Assembly (NCBI GenBank): GCA_910584805.1
Contig: CAJUCB010000063.1
Span: 1 to 11,911, forward strand
Reading direction: 5' to 3'
Length of the DNA stretch: 11,911 bases
Source of the DNA: an uncultured Oscillospiraceae bacterium
Lineage (GTDB): Bacteria; Bacillota; Clostridia; Oscillospirales; Oscillospiraceae
Part shown: one piece after another, positions 4,867 through 11,911 of the stretch
How the letters are laid out: every line of letters begins with the position of its first letter
Numbering within the stretch: position 1 is the first letter of the stretch
Translations under genes and position numbers: made by a program
Notes under the pieces: model-generated
Database searches by the model: none
What the model was told of the DNA's origin: nothing
The model's input: the letters and a program-made list of their open reading frames with translations, nothing else

Positions 4867-6399
4867 TCAAAACAACGGCGAGAACATCCGGTACACAGAC
4901 TGCTTCAGCTTAGTAAAAAAGGACAGGTTTTCACAGTCCGACATGGCGATTTCCTGGCAATGGCGCTGGGCCTCTAGGAAGTCGTCCCGCACCGCCACCA
5001 CTGCCGGGTCGCCGCACAGCCACACGCCGTTTTCAAATTGGAGGAACAGGCTGCGGTAGTCCATGTTGCAGCTGCCCACAGAGGCATAGAGGTCGTCGGC
5101 TACCACGGTCTTGCTGTGGATGAAGCCGGGGGTGAACTCGAACACCCGCACCCCCGCCTCCAACAGGGGGGGATAGTTGGACTGGGTGACGGTAAACACC
5201 GTCTTTTTGTCCGGGATATGGGGCACCATCAGGCGCACATCCACCCCCGTCCGGGCGGCGGTGGTGAGGGCGGAGAGGATGGTCTCATCCACCGAGAGGT
5301 AGGGGGTGGTGAGGTAGAGGTAGCGCTTGGCCTTGGTAATCATCTGCAAAAACAGGTCCGCGCAGAGGGTATCCTCCGCCAGGGGGCTGTCGGCATAGGG
5401 CACCACCAGCCCCGACGCCAGGGCAGCGGCCGGGAACTCCTTGGGCCGGAAGAGGGCGTAGTCTGTGCGGCCCTTGGTGATGTTGTCCCACATGGTCAGG
5501 AACAGGACGCTAAGGGACCAGGCCGCCTCCCCCCGCAGGCGCAGGGCGTTGTCCTTCCAGTAGCCAAAGCGCTTGATGCGGTTGACATACTCGTCCCCCA
5601 GGTTCAGCCCCCCCACGAAGCCCGTCAAGCCGTCGATGACGCAGAGCTTCCGGTGGTCCCGGTTGTTCTGGTGGATGGACAGCACCGGCACGAAGGGCCG
5701 GAACACCTGGCACTGGATGCCCAAGCCTTGGAGGTATTCGGGATAATTTTTCGGCAGGACGGCGGCGCTGCCCACCCCGTCATAGATCACCCGCACGTCC
5801 ACCCCCTCCTGGGCCTTGCTCTCCAAGACGTTCAAAATCTCCCACCACATGGTGCTCTCGGAGATGATGAAGTACTCTAGGAAGATATAGGACTGGGCCT
5901 TTTCCAGCTCCTCCAACAGCACCGGGAAAAAGTCCTCGCCGGTGGAGAAATAGCGGGTTTCCGTCCCCAGGTAGGCGGGGAAGAAGCCGCTGTGCTGGAG
6001 GTAATAGGCCTGCTGCATGGCGTCGGCCCCGTAGCCCAGGAAGTCCATGTTGTCCAGGCCGGGGGACAGGTAGCGGCGGAACACCCGGACGGCGTCGGCC
6101 TTCTGATAGTGGGGCTGCCGCCCGCCCCCCAGGAAGATATACATGATTCCCCCCACCAGGGGAAACAGCAGGATGGGGATGATCCAGGCGACCTTATAGG
6201 CCAGCTTGGTCTTTTTTGTGGAGATGTACAGGGACACCAACACACTGATGGCCACGCAGGTCAGGTAGACCCAGCCGAAATACTGGCTGAAGAAGAGCAG
6301 GGTCACCACAATGAGCCCCGCTTGGAGCAGGATACTCAGGGCCACCCATAAAATCCGCTGGTGGCGGGGGGAGAACACTTGTTGTATGTTTTTTTCCAT
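4867..6399 (-). CDS. cls: Cardiolipin synthase (phospholipase D family)
   Basis: 510 aa, full length for the bacterial Cls family. The enzyme joins two phosphatidylglycerol molecules to make cardiolipin and glycerol at the cytoplasmic membrane. Three N-terminal hydrophobic segments (about 16-37, 42-59 and 69-90) anchor it; the last ends in LLFPLVGGIMYIFLGG, usual in the family. Two HKD (HxKxxxxD) sites follow: HRKLCVID (H249, K251, D256), followed by the GGLNLGDEY-type block, and HSKTVVAD (H428, K430, D435), followed by a conserved GSCNMDYRS. Both active-site halves are intact. The start is the ATG at 6399, with GAAAGG about 7 nt upstream. It lies 34 nt after the dnaE stop on the same strand without a visible promoter, so it is probably the last gene of the dnaE transcript, ending at the hairpins downstream. 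Confidence 0.95.
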   Translation of the reverse strand: MEKNIQQVFSPRHQRILWVALSILLQAGLIVVTLLFFSQYFGWVYLTCVAISVLVSLYISTKKTKLAYKVAWIIPILLFPLVGGIMYIFLGGGRQPHYQKADAVRVFRRYLSPGLDNMDFLGYGADAMQQAYYLQHSGFFPAYLGTETRYFSTGEDFFPVLLEELEKAQSYIFLEYFIISESTMWWEILNVLESKAQEGVDVRVIYDGVGSAAVLPKNYPEYLQGLGIQCQVFRPFVPVLSIHQNNRDHRKLCVIDGLTGFVGGLNLGDEYVNRIKRFGYWKDNALRLRGEAAWSLSVLFLTMWDNITKGRTDYALFRPKEFPAAALASGLVVPYADSPLAEDTLCADLFLQMITKAKRYLYLTTPYLSVDETILSALTTAARTGVDVRLMVPHIPDKKTVFTVTQSNYPPLLEAGVRVFEFTPGFIHSKTVVADDLYASVGSCNMDYRSLFLQFENGVWLCGDPAVVAVRDDFLEAQRHCQEIAMSDCENLSFFTKLKQSVYRMFSPLF

Positions 6400-6433
6400 G
6401 GTATGCCTTTCGTTTGATTGTTGCTGCCGGGGC

Positions 6434-9400
6434 CTAAGATGCCGCCCCTTTCACCACCACATTTTCCTCCCCCAACAGCTCTCCCAGCTCTTCCAGGAGC
6501 GCTTCGTGGAGCAGGCAGGTGGCCCCCAGCCGCCGCTGGCTGTCGGCCAAATAGAGCACCGTGCGGCTCCCCCCGGGGAAGAGGAGGAACAGGTCCTTTA
6601 CCCGTTGGAGCAGGGGGCCTTCCCCTGCCAGGCGCAGGTACAGGGTGCCCTGCCGCAGCTCCGGCTGGGGGGGCGGGGCCTCGGGCACCTGGCTCAGGGG
6701 GGTCACCCGGTCGCACAGAATTTGGGCGGGCTTGTCGTCCCGCAGGGAGATGCGGCCCTGGCACAGCAGGGGGCTGCCCTCGTGGAGGTAGTTGCTGCAC
6801 TGCTCCAATTCCCGGGCAAACACCATCAGCTCCACAGAGCCGGTGTCGTCCTCCAAGGTCACATAGGCCATGAGGCTGTTGTTCCGGGTGGTCTTGGTCT
6901 TGGCGGAGGACACCACCCCCGCCACCAGCACCCGGGCCCCGTCCTGGCGGGTGGCGTTCTCCCCTTCCAGGGATTCCAACAGCCCGCCGATGGGCACCGC
7001 CCCCTGGGCCTGGGCGCTGTCCCGGTAGGCATCCATGGGGTGGCCGGAGAGGTACAGCCCTGTGAGCTCCTTCTCCATGGCCATCAGCTCCTGGGGGGAG
7101 CACTCTGGGATGTCCCGGAGGGTGAGCTCCACCGGCTCGCTCTCCTCCCCCCCCAGGGAGAAGAGGTCCACTTGGCCCTCCAAATTCTTCCGCCGGTTCC
7201 GGGCCAGGGCGTCTAGGAAGCTCTCGTAGGCGTCCAAAAGCTGGGAGCGCCGCAGGCCCATGGAGTCAAAGGCCCCGGCGCGGATGAGGCTTTCCACCAC
7301 CCGCTTGTTCAAATCCTCCTCCAACAGCCGCTGGCAGAAGTCCGGGAAGGAGCGGAAGGCCCCTCCCTCTCCCCGCTTCTCCAACACCTTGTTGGTAAAG
7401 CCCCGGCCCACCCCTTTCAGGGCGGCCAGGCCGAAGCGGATATCCTCCCCCGCCACGGTGAAGTGGGGGCCGGACTTGTTGATATCCGGGGGCAGGAGGC
7501 GGATGCCCATCTCCCGGCATTCCGCAATATAGATGGCGATTTTCCCCTGGGAGTCCAGCACCGAGGTCAGCAGGGCGGCCATATACTCCCGGGGATAGTG
7601 GCACTTGAACCAGGCGGTCTGATAGGCCACGATGGCGTAACACACCGCATGGGCCTTGTTGAAGGCGTACTCGGCAAAGTCCGAGATGTCGTCGTAAATG
7701 GCCTGGGCGGTCTCCCCGGGGATGCCCCCTGCGGCACAGCCGGCGATGTTCCGCTCTGGGTCCCCTTGGAGGAACGCGGTGCGCTCCCGCTCGATGTCCT
7801 TGCGCTTCTTCTTGCTCATGGCCCGGCGGACCATATCCGCCTGCCCCAGGGAGTAGCCCGCCAGGCGGCGGAAAATCTCAATGACCTGCTCCTGGTAGAC
7901 GATGCAGCCGTAGGTGGTGGCCAGGATGGGTTCCAAGGCCGGGTGCTTATAGCTGATCATCTTGGGGTCGTGCTTGGAGGCAATGAAGCGGGGGATGGAG
8001 TCCATAGGCCCCGGCCGGTAGAGGGCGATGATGGCGGTGATGTCCTCAATATCCTTGGGCTTGAGGCCCACACACACACCGGTCATCCCCGCGGATTCCA
8101 TCTGGAACACCCCGCAGGTGCGGCCCTCGGAGAGCATTTGGAAGGTCTCCGGGTCGTCGTCGGGGATGGCTTCCAGGCTGAACCCTGGGGTGTGGGCCCG
8201 GACCAGGGCCAGGGCGTCGTCCAACACCGTGAGGTTGCGCAGGGCCAGGAAGTCCATTTTCAACAACCCCAGCTCTTCCAGGGTGGTCATGGTGTACTGG
8301 GTGACGATGGCCTCGTCGTTTTTCGCCAGGGGGACGTAGTGGTCCACAGGCTCCCGGGTGATAACCACCCCGGCGGCGTGGGTGGAGGCGTGGCGGGGCA
8401 TCCCCTCTAGGCTCTTGGCGGTGTCGATGATCTGCTTGGCCGTTGGGTCACTCTGGTAGAGTTCCCGGAATGGCTTGGAAACTTGCAGGGCCTGTTCCAA
8501 GGTGATGTGCAGGGTGTCGGGCACCTGCTTGGCGATGGCGTCCACCTGGGCATAGGGCACATCCAGGGCCCGTCCCACGTCCCGGATGGCCCCCTTGGCG
8601 GCCATGGTGCCGAAGGTGACGATCTGGGCCACATGGTCCCCGCCGTACTTCCGGTTCACATAGTCGATGACTTCTCCCCGGCGGCGGTAGCAGAAGTCCA
8701 CGTCGATATCCGGCATGGACACCCGCTCGGGGTTCAAAAAGCGCTCGAAATACAGGGCATACTTCATGGGGTCCACGTCGGTGATTTTTAAGCAATAGGC
8801 CACCATGGACCCGGCGGCGGAGCCCCGCCCCGGCCCCACCGGGATGCCCTGGGCCTTGGCATAGCCGATGAAGTCGGAGACGATGAGGAAGTATTCCACA
8901 AAGCCCATCCGGCGGATCATGGCCATCTCGTATTCCAACTGCTGTTCATACTCGCCGCTGCCCTGGGGGTAGCGCTCCCGGAACCCCGCCCGGCAGAGCT
9001 TTTCAAAATAGGCGTCCCCGTCGGCCTCCCCCTCTGGCAGCTTGAATTCTGGCAGGTGGTAGACCCCGAACTGGAAGTCCAGGTTACACAAATCGGCGAT
9101 TTTGGCCGTATTTTCCACCGCTTCCGGGAAGTCCGGGTAGAGGGCGGCCATCTCCTCTTGGGACTTGATGTAAAACTCCTGGGTCTCGAAGCGCATCCGG
9201 CTGGGGTCCTCCACGCTGCGGCCGGTCTGGATGCACAGGAGTACATCTTGGGTGGCGGCGTCCTCCCGGGTGAGGTAGTGGGCGTCATTGGTGACCACCA
9301 GGGGGATGCCGGTGTCCCGGTGGAGCCGGGCAATGGCCCCCGCGGCCTCCCGCTGCTGGGGGATGCCGTGGTCTTGGAGTTCCAGGTAATAGCCGTCGGG

Positions 9401-9898
9401 GCCGAAGAGCTCCCGCATGTGGAGGGCATGGGCCTTGGCCCCCTCATAGTCCCCCGCCAGCAGCAGCCGGGGCAGCTGCCCCGCCAGGCAGGCGGAGAGG
9501 GCAAGCAAGCCCTCGTGGTACTCCTCCAACAGCGCCATGTCGATGCGGGGCTTGCCGTAAAACCCCTCGGTGAAGCCCCGGCTCACCAGGGCGGAGAGGT
9601 TGCGATAGCCGGTCTCGTTGCGGCACAGCAGCACCAGGTGGTAGGGCTTATCGTCCAGCTCATGGACCTTGTCAAAGCGGGTCCGGGGGGCCACGTACAC
9701 CTCGCAGCCGATGATGGGCTTGATGCCCGCGGCCTTGGCGGCCTTGTAAAAGTCCACCGCCCCGTACATCACCCCGTGGTCGGTGACGGCTACGGCCGTC
9801 TGCCCCAATTCCTTCACCCGCTGCACCAGGCCCTCCAAGCGGCAGGCCCCGTCCAGGAGGCTGTATTCCGAGTGGACGTGGAGGTGGACAAAGGCCAT
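6434..9898 (-). CDS. dnaE: DNA polymerase III subunit alpha (DnaE)
   Basis: 1154 aa, full length, no frameshift seen. Order of parts: PHP domain (about 1-210) with HLHVHS (5-10), D40-H41, E66, H87, C137 and D205-H207, so its metal ligands appear intact; the palm with PGRGSAAGS and then MPDIDVDFC (395-403, catalytic D397 and D399); third catalytic Asp in KMDFLALRNLT (D549); a RPGPMDSIPRFI block (about 625-640); FNKAHAVCYAIVAYQTAWFK in the fingers; tandem helix-hairpin-helix (about 818-880, LKGVGRGF); the clamp-binding motif QVDLF (909-913); and an OB fold (about 985-1065). The product copies DNA in the replisome, binding the sliding clamp. In Clostridia it usually works beside PolC. The ATG at 9898 has GGAGGAGG about 8 nt upstream, inside the end of the preceding gene; only 3 nt separate the two genes, so translation is likely coupled. 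Confidence 0.97.
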   Translation of the reverse strand: MAFVHLHVHSEYSLLDGACRLEGLVQRVKELGQTAVAVTDHGVMYGAVDFYKAAKAAGIKPIIGCEVYVAPRTRFDKVHELDDKPYHLVLLCRNETGYRNLSALVSRGFTEGFYGKPRIDMALLEEYHEGLLALSACLAGQLPRLLLAGDYEGAKAHALHMRELFGPDGYYLELQDHGIPQQREAAGAIARLHRDTGIPLVVTNDAHYLTREDAATQDVLLCIQTGRSVEDPSRMRFETQEFYIKSQEEMAALYPDFPEAVENTAKIADLCNLDFQFGVYHLPEFKLPEGEADGDAYFEKLCRAGFRERYPQGSGEYEQQLEYEMAMIRRMGFVEYFLIVSDFIGYAKAQGIPVGPGRGSAAGSMVAYCLKITDVDPMKYALYFERFLNPERVSMPDIDVDFCYRRRGEVIDYVNRKYGGDHVAQIVTFGTMAAKGAIRDVGRALDVPYAQVDAIAKQVPDTLHITLEQALQVSKPFRELYQSDPTAKQIIDTAKSLEGMPRHASTHAAGVVITREPVDHYVPLAKNDEAIVTQYTMTTLEELGLLKMDFLALRNLTVLDDALALVRAHTPGFSLEAIPDDDPETFQMLSEGRTCGVFQMESAGMTGVCVGLKPKDIEDITAIIALYRPGPMDSIPRFIASKHDPKMISYKHPALEPILATTYGCIVYQEQVIEIFRRLAGYSLGQADMVRRAMSKKKRKDIERERTAFLQGDPERNIAGCAAGGIPGETAQAIYDDISDFAEYAFNKAHAVCYAIVAYQTAWFKCHYPREYMAALLTSVLDSQGKIAIYIAECREMGIRLLPPDINKSGPHFTVAGEDIRFGLAALKGVGRGFTNKVLEKRGEGGAFRSFPDFCQRLLEEDLNKRVVESLIRAGAFDSMGLRRSQLLDAYESFLDALARNRRKNLEGQVDLFSLGGEESEPVELTLRDIPECSPQELMAMEKELTGLYLSGHPMDAYRDSAQAQGAVPIGGLLESLEGENATRQDGARVLVAGVVSSAKTKTTRNNSLMAYVTLEDDTGSVELMVFARELEQCSNYLHEGSPLLCQGRISLRDDKPAQILCDRVTPLSQVPEAPPPQPELRQGTLYLRLAGEGPLLQRVKDLFLLFPGGSRTVLYLADSQRRLGATCLLHEALLEELGELLGEENVVVKGAAS

Positions 9899-9901
9899 GG
9901 C

Positions 9902-10345
9902 TTAGGCCTCCTCCTGGAGGAGCGCTTCCACCCGCTGGATGGCATTGACGATGAGGATATCACAGCGGTTGGTGAGGCCCATCTCCTGGGCCACCGGGGT
10001 GAGTTCTGGGGAGATATCGGTTTTCAAGAGGTCGGTGCAGCGCAGGCTGCCGAAGCGCTCCTTCACCCCCTGCTGGACCTGCTTGCCCAGGCCCATGGTC
10101 CGGCGCTTGCCCCCCACGGGGTCGGCGGGGTCCACGGGATGGGTGAGGCCCAGGGTCATCACCGCTCCGCTGAGGGCGCCGCACAGCTCCCCGGTGCCCG
10201 CCCCGGCACCGAAGCCCCCGGCCAGGTTGAAGGCGGTCTGGTCGTCTAGGCCCGTGCGGTCAGAAAAGGCCGCCAGAACAGACTGGCAGCAGTTGAAGCC
10301 CTTGCTGTGCAGGTCCATTGCTTTCTGGTAACGTGTCAGGTCCAT
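9902..10345 (-). CDS. C_GCAxxG_C_C family putative redox protein
   Basis: 147 aa. Cysteines follow the pattern that names the family: Cys19-Cys20 in FNCCQSVLAAF, then a Gly-rich GGFGAGAGTGELCGALSG with Cys55 (C-G-A-x-x-G), then Cys103 (LRCTDLL) and Cys128 (NRCDI). The family is thought to be redox-active or metal-binding; the substrate is not known. It is soluble, without signal peptide or membrane segment. The start is the ATG at 10345 (MDLTRYQKAM), with AAGGAG about 9 nt upstream; the open frame to 10720 upstream overlaps the small membrane protein gene and lacks a ribosome site. It is followed after 3 nt by dnaE, with the dnaE ribosome site lying within its last codons. Upstream lies a 10-bp period repeat TATGGTAT (10369-10386). 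Confidence 0.85.
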   Translation of the reverse strand: MDLTRYQKAMDLHSKGFNCCQSVLAAFSDRTGLDDQTAFNLAGGFGAGAGTGELCGALSGAVMTLGLTHPVDPADPVGGKRRTMGLGKQVQQGVKERFGSLRCTDLLKTDISPELTPVAQEMGLTNRCDILIVNAIQRVEALLQEEA

Positions 10346-10404
10346 AACAATTAACTCCTTTTTGTTTCTATGGTATCTTATGGTATGTGTGGTGGATCCA
10401 GCGG

Positions 10405-10569
10405 TTAGAAAACGCCGGATAACAGAAGGGACAGCAGACAAAAGGCCAGCGTCCCCACCGTCAGGGTGCCGGTATAATAGTCCCCCCTGACCCCTTTGAT
10501 GATGGTCAGGGCCAGCATCACGAAGGATAACCCGGCACATAGGATGGTCAAAATCAGTGTGAAATACAT
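10405..10569 (-). CDS. Small membrane protein, 54 aa
   Basis: Start at the ATG 10569 (MYFTLILTIL), with AAAGGAGGGG 4-5 nt upstream; the longer frame to 10617 adds only an Arg/Pro-rich tail with no ribosome site. Two membrane segments, about residues 3-24 and 33-53, are joined by a short polar turn KGVRGDYYTG. No family is recognised. It lies 57 nt after whiA and 59 nt before the C_GCAxxG_C_C gene on the same strand, so it is probably part of the same transcript. Its length, strong ribosome site and clean two-helix pattern make it a believable gene despite its size. Confidence 0.7.
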   Translation of the reverse strand: MYFTLILTILCAGLSFVMLALTIIKGVRGDYYTGTLTVGTLAFCLLSLLLSGVF

Positions 10570-10626
10570 GGTTCCCCTCCTTTGTCGTCGTTTGCTCGGT
10601 GGTGGGGTGGGACGCATCCCTGGTGC

Positions 10627-11538
10627 CTATCCCTCCGCGCCTTCCGGCGCTTCTTGGCTCAAGGCAATGAGCTTGCGCAGCCGGTGGCTCAGGGAGGACT
10701 TGGTCACCGGAGGGGTACACAGCTCCGCCAGCTGGGCCAGGGAGAGCTCCGGGTAGGTCTCCCGAAGCTGGGCGGCCTCCTGGAGCTTGGGGGAGAGGGT
10801 TTCCAAGCGCTGGGACGCCCGCAGGGCCTGGATGGCCCGGCGCTGCTCCAAGGCGGCGTCCACGGTCTTGCCCACGTTGGCGGCCTCGCAGTTCACCCGG
10901 CGGTTCACCCCGTTGCGCAGGAGCTTTTCCGCCTTGGCGTTCATCAGCTCCATGGCGGACACCGGCGCGCCGATGGCGGTGAGGAGCTCCTCAATGGTCT
11001 CGCTCTGTTTGAAATAGGTGACGTAGTTGGACTTCCGGGTGGACTCCTTGGGGGGGAAGCCCAGCTCCAACAGCAGGGCGGTGAGCTCCCGGCTGACGCT
11101 GAAGTGGGTGGTGGAAAACTCCAAATGGTAGCCCTTTTTCGGGTCGATGGCGGAGCCCCCTGCCAGGAACGCCCCCCGGAGGAAGGCCAGGCGGCAGTGG
11201 GCCTCCTCCAACAGGCCGAAGTTGATGTGGTGGGCGGGGCCGTTGAGGTCAAAGGCGCAGGCCTGCCAAAGGGCCCGGAGCTTGTCCGGCTGGGTGATGG
11301 TAAACACCCGTTTCCCCGGCCCCTCCCCGCCCCGGCCGTCGAAGCCCAGGCCAAAGGCCTTTTGGAAGAGCAGGGGCAGGCGCTGGGCAAAGGCGGCGGA
11401 CTCGGTGATGATGCGCACCTGCCGGGGGGAGAAGTGGTTGCAAAAGAGCAGGATGCCGCAGGCCTCCGCCTGGGCGCAGCAGGCCCGGGTGAGCTTGGTC
11501 CGGCACAGCTCTGTTTTCGTGTCGCCAGCAAAGGACAT
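10627..11538 (-). CDS. whiA: WhiA, DNA-binding regulator of cell division and sporulation-type genes
   Basis: 303 aa, normal for Firmicute WhiA. The N-terminus (MSFAGDTKTEL) matches the usual MSFAxxxKxEL start. The middle is the LAGLIDADG-like fold, with LAFLRGAFLAGGSAIDPKKG and then YHLEF (about 130-155), without the acidic catalytic pair of true homing nucleases, as expected. The C-terminus carries a helix-turn-helix (LSLAQLAELCTPPVTKSSLS and then HRLRKL). In Bacillus WhiA affects division and chromosome segregation; in actinobacteria it drives sporulation genes. The start is the ATG at 11538, with GAGGAGG 8 nt upstream; the in-frame ATG at 11571, which overlaps the rapZ stop as ATGA, would add 11 residues (MNHTTIEEGRP) not usual in the family. 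It follows rapZ directly; the yvcK-type gene that often lies between them is absent here. Confidence 0.95.
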   Translation of the reverse strand: MSFAGDTKTELCRTKLTRACCAQAEACGILLFCNHFSPRQVRIITESAAFAQRLPLLFQKAFGLGFDGRGGEGPGKRVFTITQPDKLRALWQACAFDLNGPAHHINFGLLEEAHCRLAFLRGAFLAGGSAIDPKKGYHLEFSTTHFSVSRELTALLLELGFPPKESTRKSNYVTYFKQSETIEELLTAIGAPVSAMELMNAKAEKLLRNGVNRRVNCEAANVGKTVDAALEQRRAIQALRASQRLETLSPKLQEAAQLRETYPELSLAQLAELCTPPVTKSSLSHRLRKLIALSQEAPEGAEG

Positions 11539-11567
11539 GGGGCGTCCCTCCTCTATGGTGGTGTGGT

Positions 11568-11911
11568 TCATCGCCCCATGTCCCGGTGGAGCTCCTCCAC
11601 CCGGTAGCCCTTTTGCCGGATGTATTCCGTCAGGGCGTGGGCGATGGCCACGGAGCGGTGGTGGCCGCCGGTGCAGCCGATGGCAATCACCAGGGAGGAC
11701 TTCCCCTCCTCCACATACTGGGGCAGGAGGAAGGAGAGCATCTCCTCCAAATGGCGCAGAAAGGTGTTGGTCTGCTGGTAGCCGAAGAGGAAGCTGCGCA
11801 CCGCCTCTTCCAGCCCGGTACACTCCCGCAGCTCCGCAATATAAAAGGGGTTGGGGAGGAAGCGCACGTCAAAGACCAGGTCGGCGTCCATAGGGATGCC
11901 GAACTTGAAGC
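11568..11911 (-). CDS. rapZ: RapZ/YvcJ nucleotide-binding protein, C-terminal fragment
   Basis: Partial: about 113 C-terminal residues; the N-terminal P-loop domain lies beyond the window. Recognised by FKFGIPMDADLVFDVRFLPN, the segment CTGLEEAVRSFL, and the C-terminal block IAIGCTGGHHRSVAIAHAL, which is a hallmark of the family. In E. coli RapZ is an RNA-binding adaptor that brings a small RNA to RNase E to control glucosamine-6-phosphate synthase; in Firmicutes YvcJ is a GTP/ATP-binding protein with a less clear role. The stop TGA (11570-11568) is followed by whiA 29 nt later, with the whiA ribosome site in the gap, so the two are co-transcribed. Confidence 0.93.
   Translation of the reverse strand, partial: FKFGIPMDADLVFDVRFLPNPFYIAELRECTGLEEAVRSFLFGYQQTNTFLRHLEEMLSFLLPQYVEEGKSSLVIAIGCTGGHHRSVAIAHALTEYIRQKGYRVEELHRDMGR

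Noticed and set aside
7680..7830. Suspected frameshift or insertion in dnaE, because the segment after SKKKRKDIERERTAF looks unlike common relatives
   Set aside because: The frame stays open and returns to the conserved FNKAHAVCYA block; variation in this loop is normal in the family.
6311..10249. Long open frames on the plus strand opposite dnaE and its neighbours (for example 7463-8410 and 9056-10249)
   Set aside because: They are mirror frames of GC-rich genes: low complexity (Gly/His/Leu/Val-rich), no ribosome sites, no recognisable domains, and the minus strand carries clear full-length families.
10570..10720. N-terminal extension of the C_GCAxxG_C_C protein to 10720
   Set aside because: The extension reads through the small membrane protein gene in another frame and into whiA; the ATG at 10345 has a good ribosome site and gives the normal family length.
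11539..11571. WhiA start at the ATG overlapping the rapZ stop (ATGA)
   Set aside because: The conserved family N-terminus begins at MSFAGDTK (11538), which has GAGGAGG at the right distance; the extension would place that ribosome site inside the coding region.

Overview
The window looks like a chromosome fragment of a GC-rich, gut-type Clostridia (Firmicutes), most likely Oscillospiraceae-like. The signs are the rapZ-whiA pair, a PHP-containing DnaE with Gram-positive style ribosome sites, many secreted proteins of unknown function beside an ECF sigma factor, and GC-rich palindromic intergenic repeats. No tRNA, rRNA, IS element, prophage or CRISPR array is visible.

Layout. (1) 1-284, minus: the N-terminus of the translational GTPase TypA/BipA with a good sigma-A promoter at 332-360. 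(2) 380-2420, minus: a compact signalling operon made of an ECF-type sigma factor (1839-2381), a one-pass membrane anti-sigma-like protein with a DUF4367-like outer domain (860-1771) and a small exported protein (433-855, TTG start), closed by a 17-bp perfect hairpin. (3) 2483-3597, plus: a divergent exported protein of 322 aa without a recognised domain. (4) 3598-4096: an intergenic stretch with competing hairpins, two copies of a GC-rich palindromic repeat and a possible 50-aa membrane protein. (5) 4097-4633, plus: a lipoprotein. (6) 4655-4855: three hairpin/terminator structures. (7) 4867-11911, minus: a dense GC-rich run, in transcription order rapZ (3' end only), whiA, a 54-aa membrane protein, a C_GCAxxG_C_C redox-family protein, dnaE and cardiolipin synthase.

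The most interesting reading concerns region 2-3. The same composite motif, TGTCCACTTTTTG followed at fixed distance by CTG and GGAATA, occurs twice: once upstream of the divergent exported protein (plus strand) and once, inverted, in the gap between the sigma gene and the anti-sigma gene (minus strand). The spacing is that of a -35/-10 pair with a 16-nt spacer. I infer that this is the target promoter of the local ECF sigma factor. The sigma gene itself would be transcribed from a housekeeping extended -10 promoter. The activated sigma would then raise its own anti-sigma, the small exported protein and the 322-aa exported protein, giving a feedback-limited envelope or secretion response. The inducing signal and the job of the two exported proteins cannot be read from the sequence.

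Region 7 is core genome. Close spacing and RBS sites inside or next to upstream stop codons suggest one long transcript that couples cell-division/cell-wall regulators (rapZ, whiA) to replication (dnaE) and phospholipid synthesis (cls). Regions 2-5 are visibly richer in A+T than region 7 and look like an accessory insertion between typA and the cls end of the core operon.
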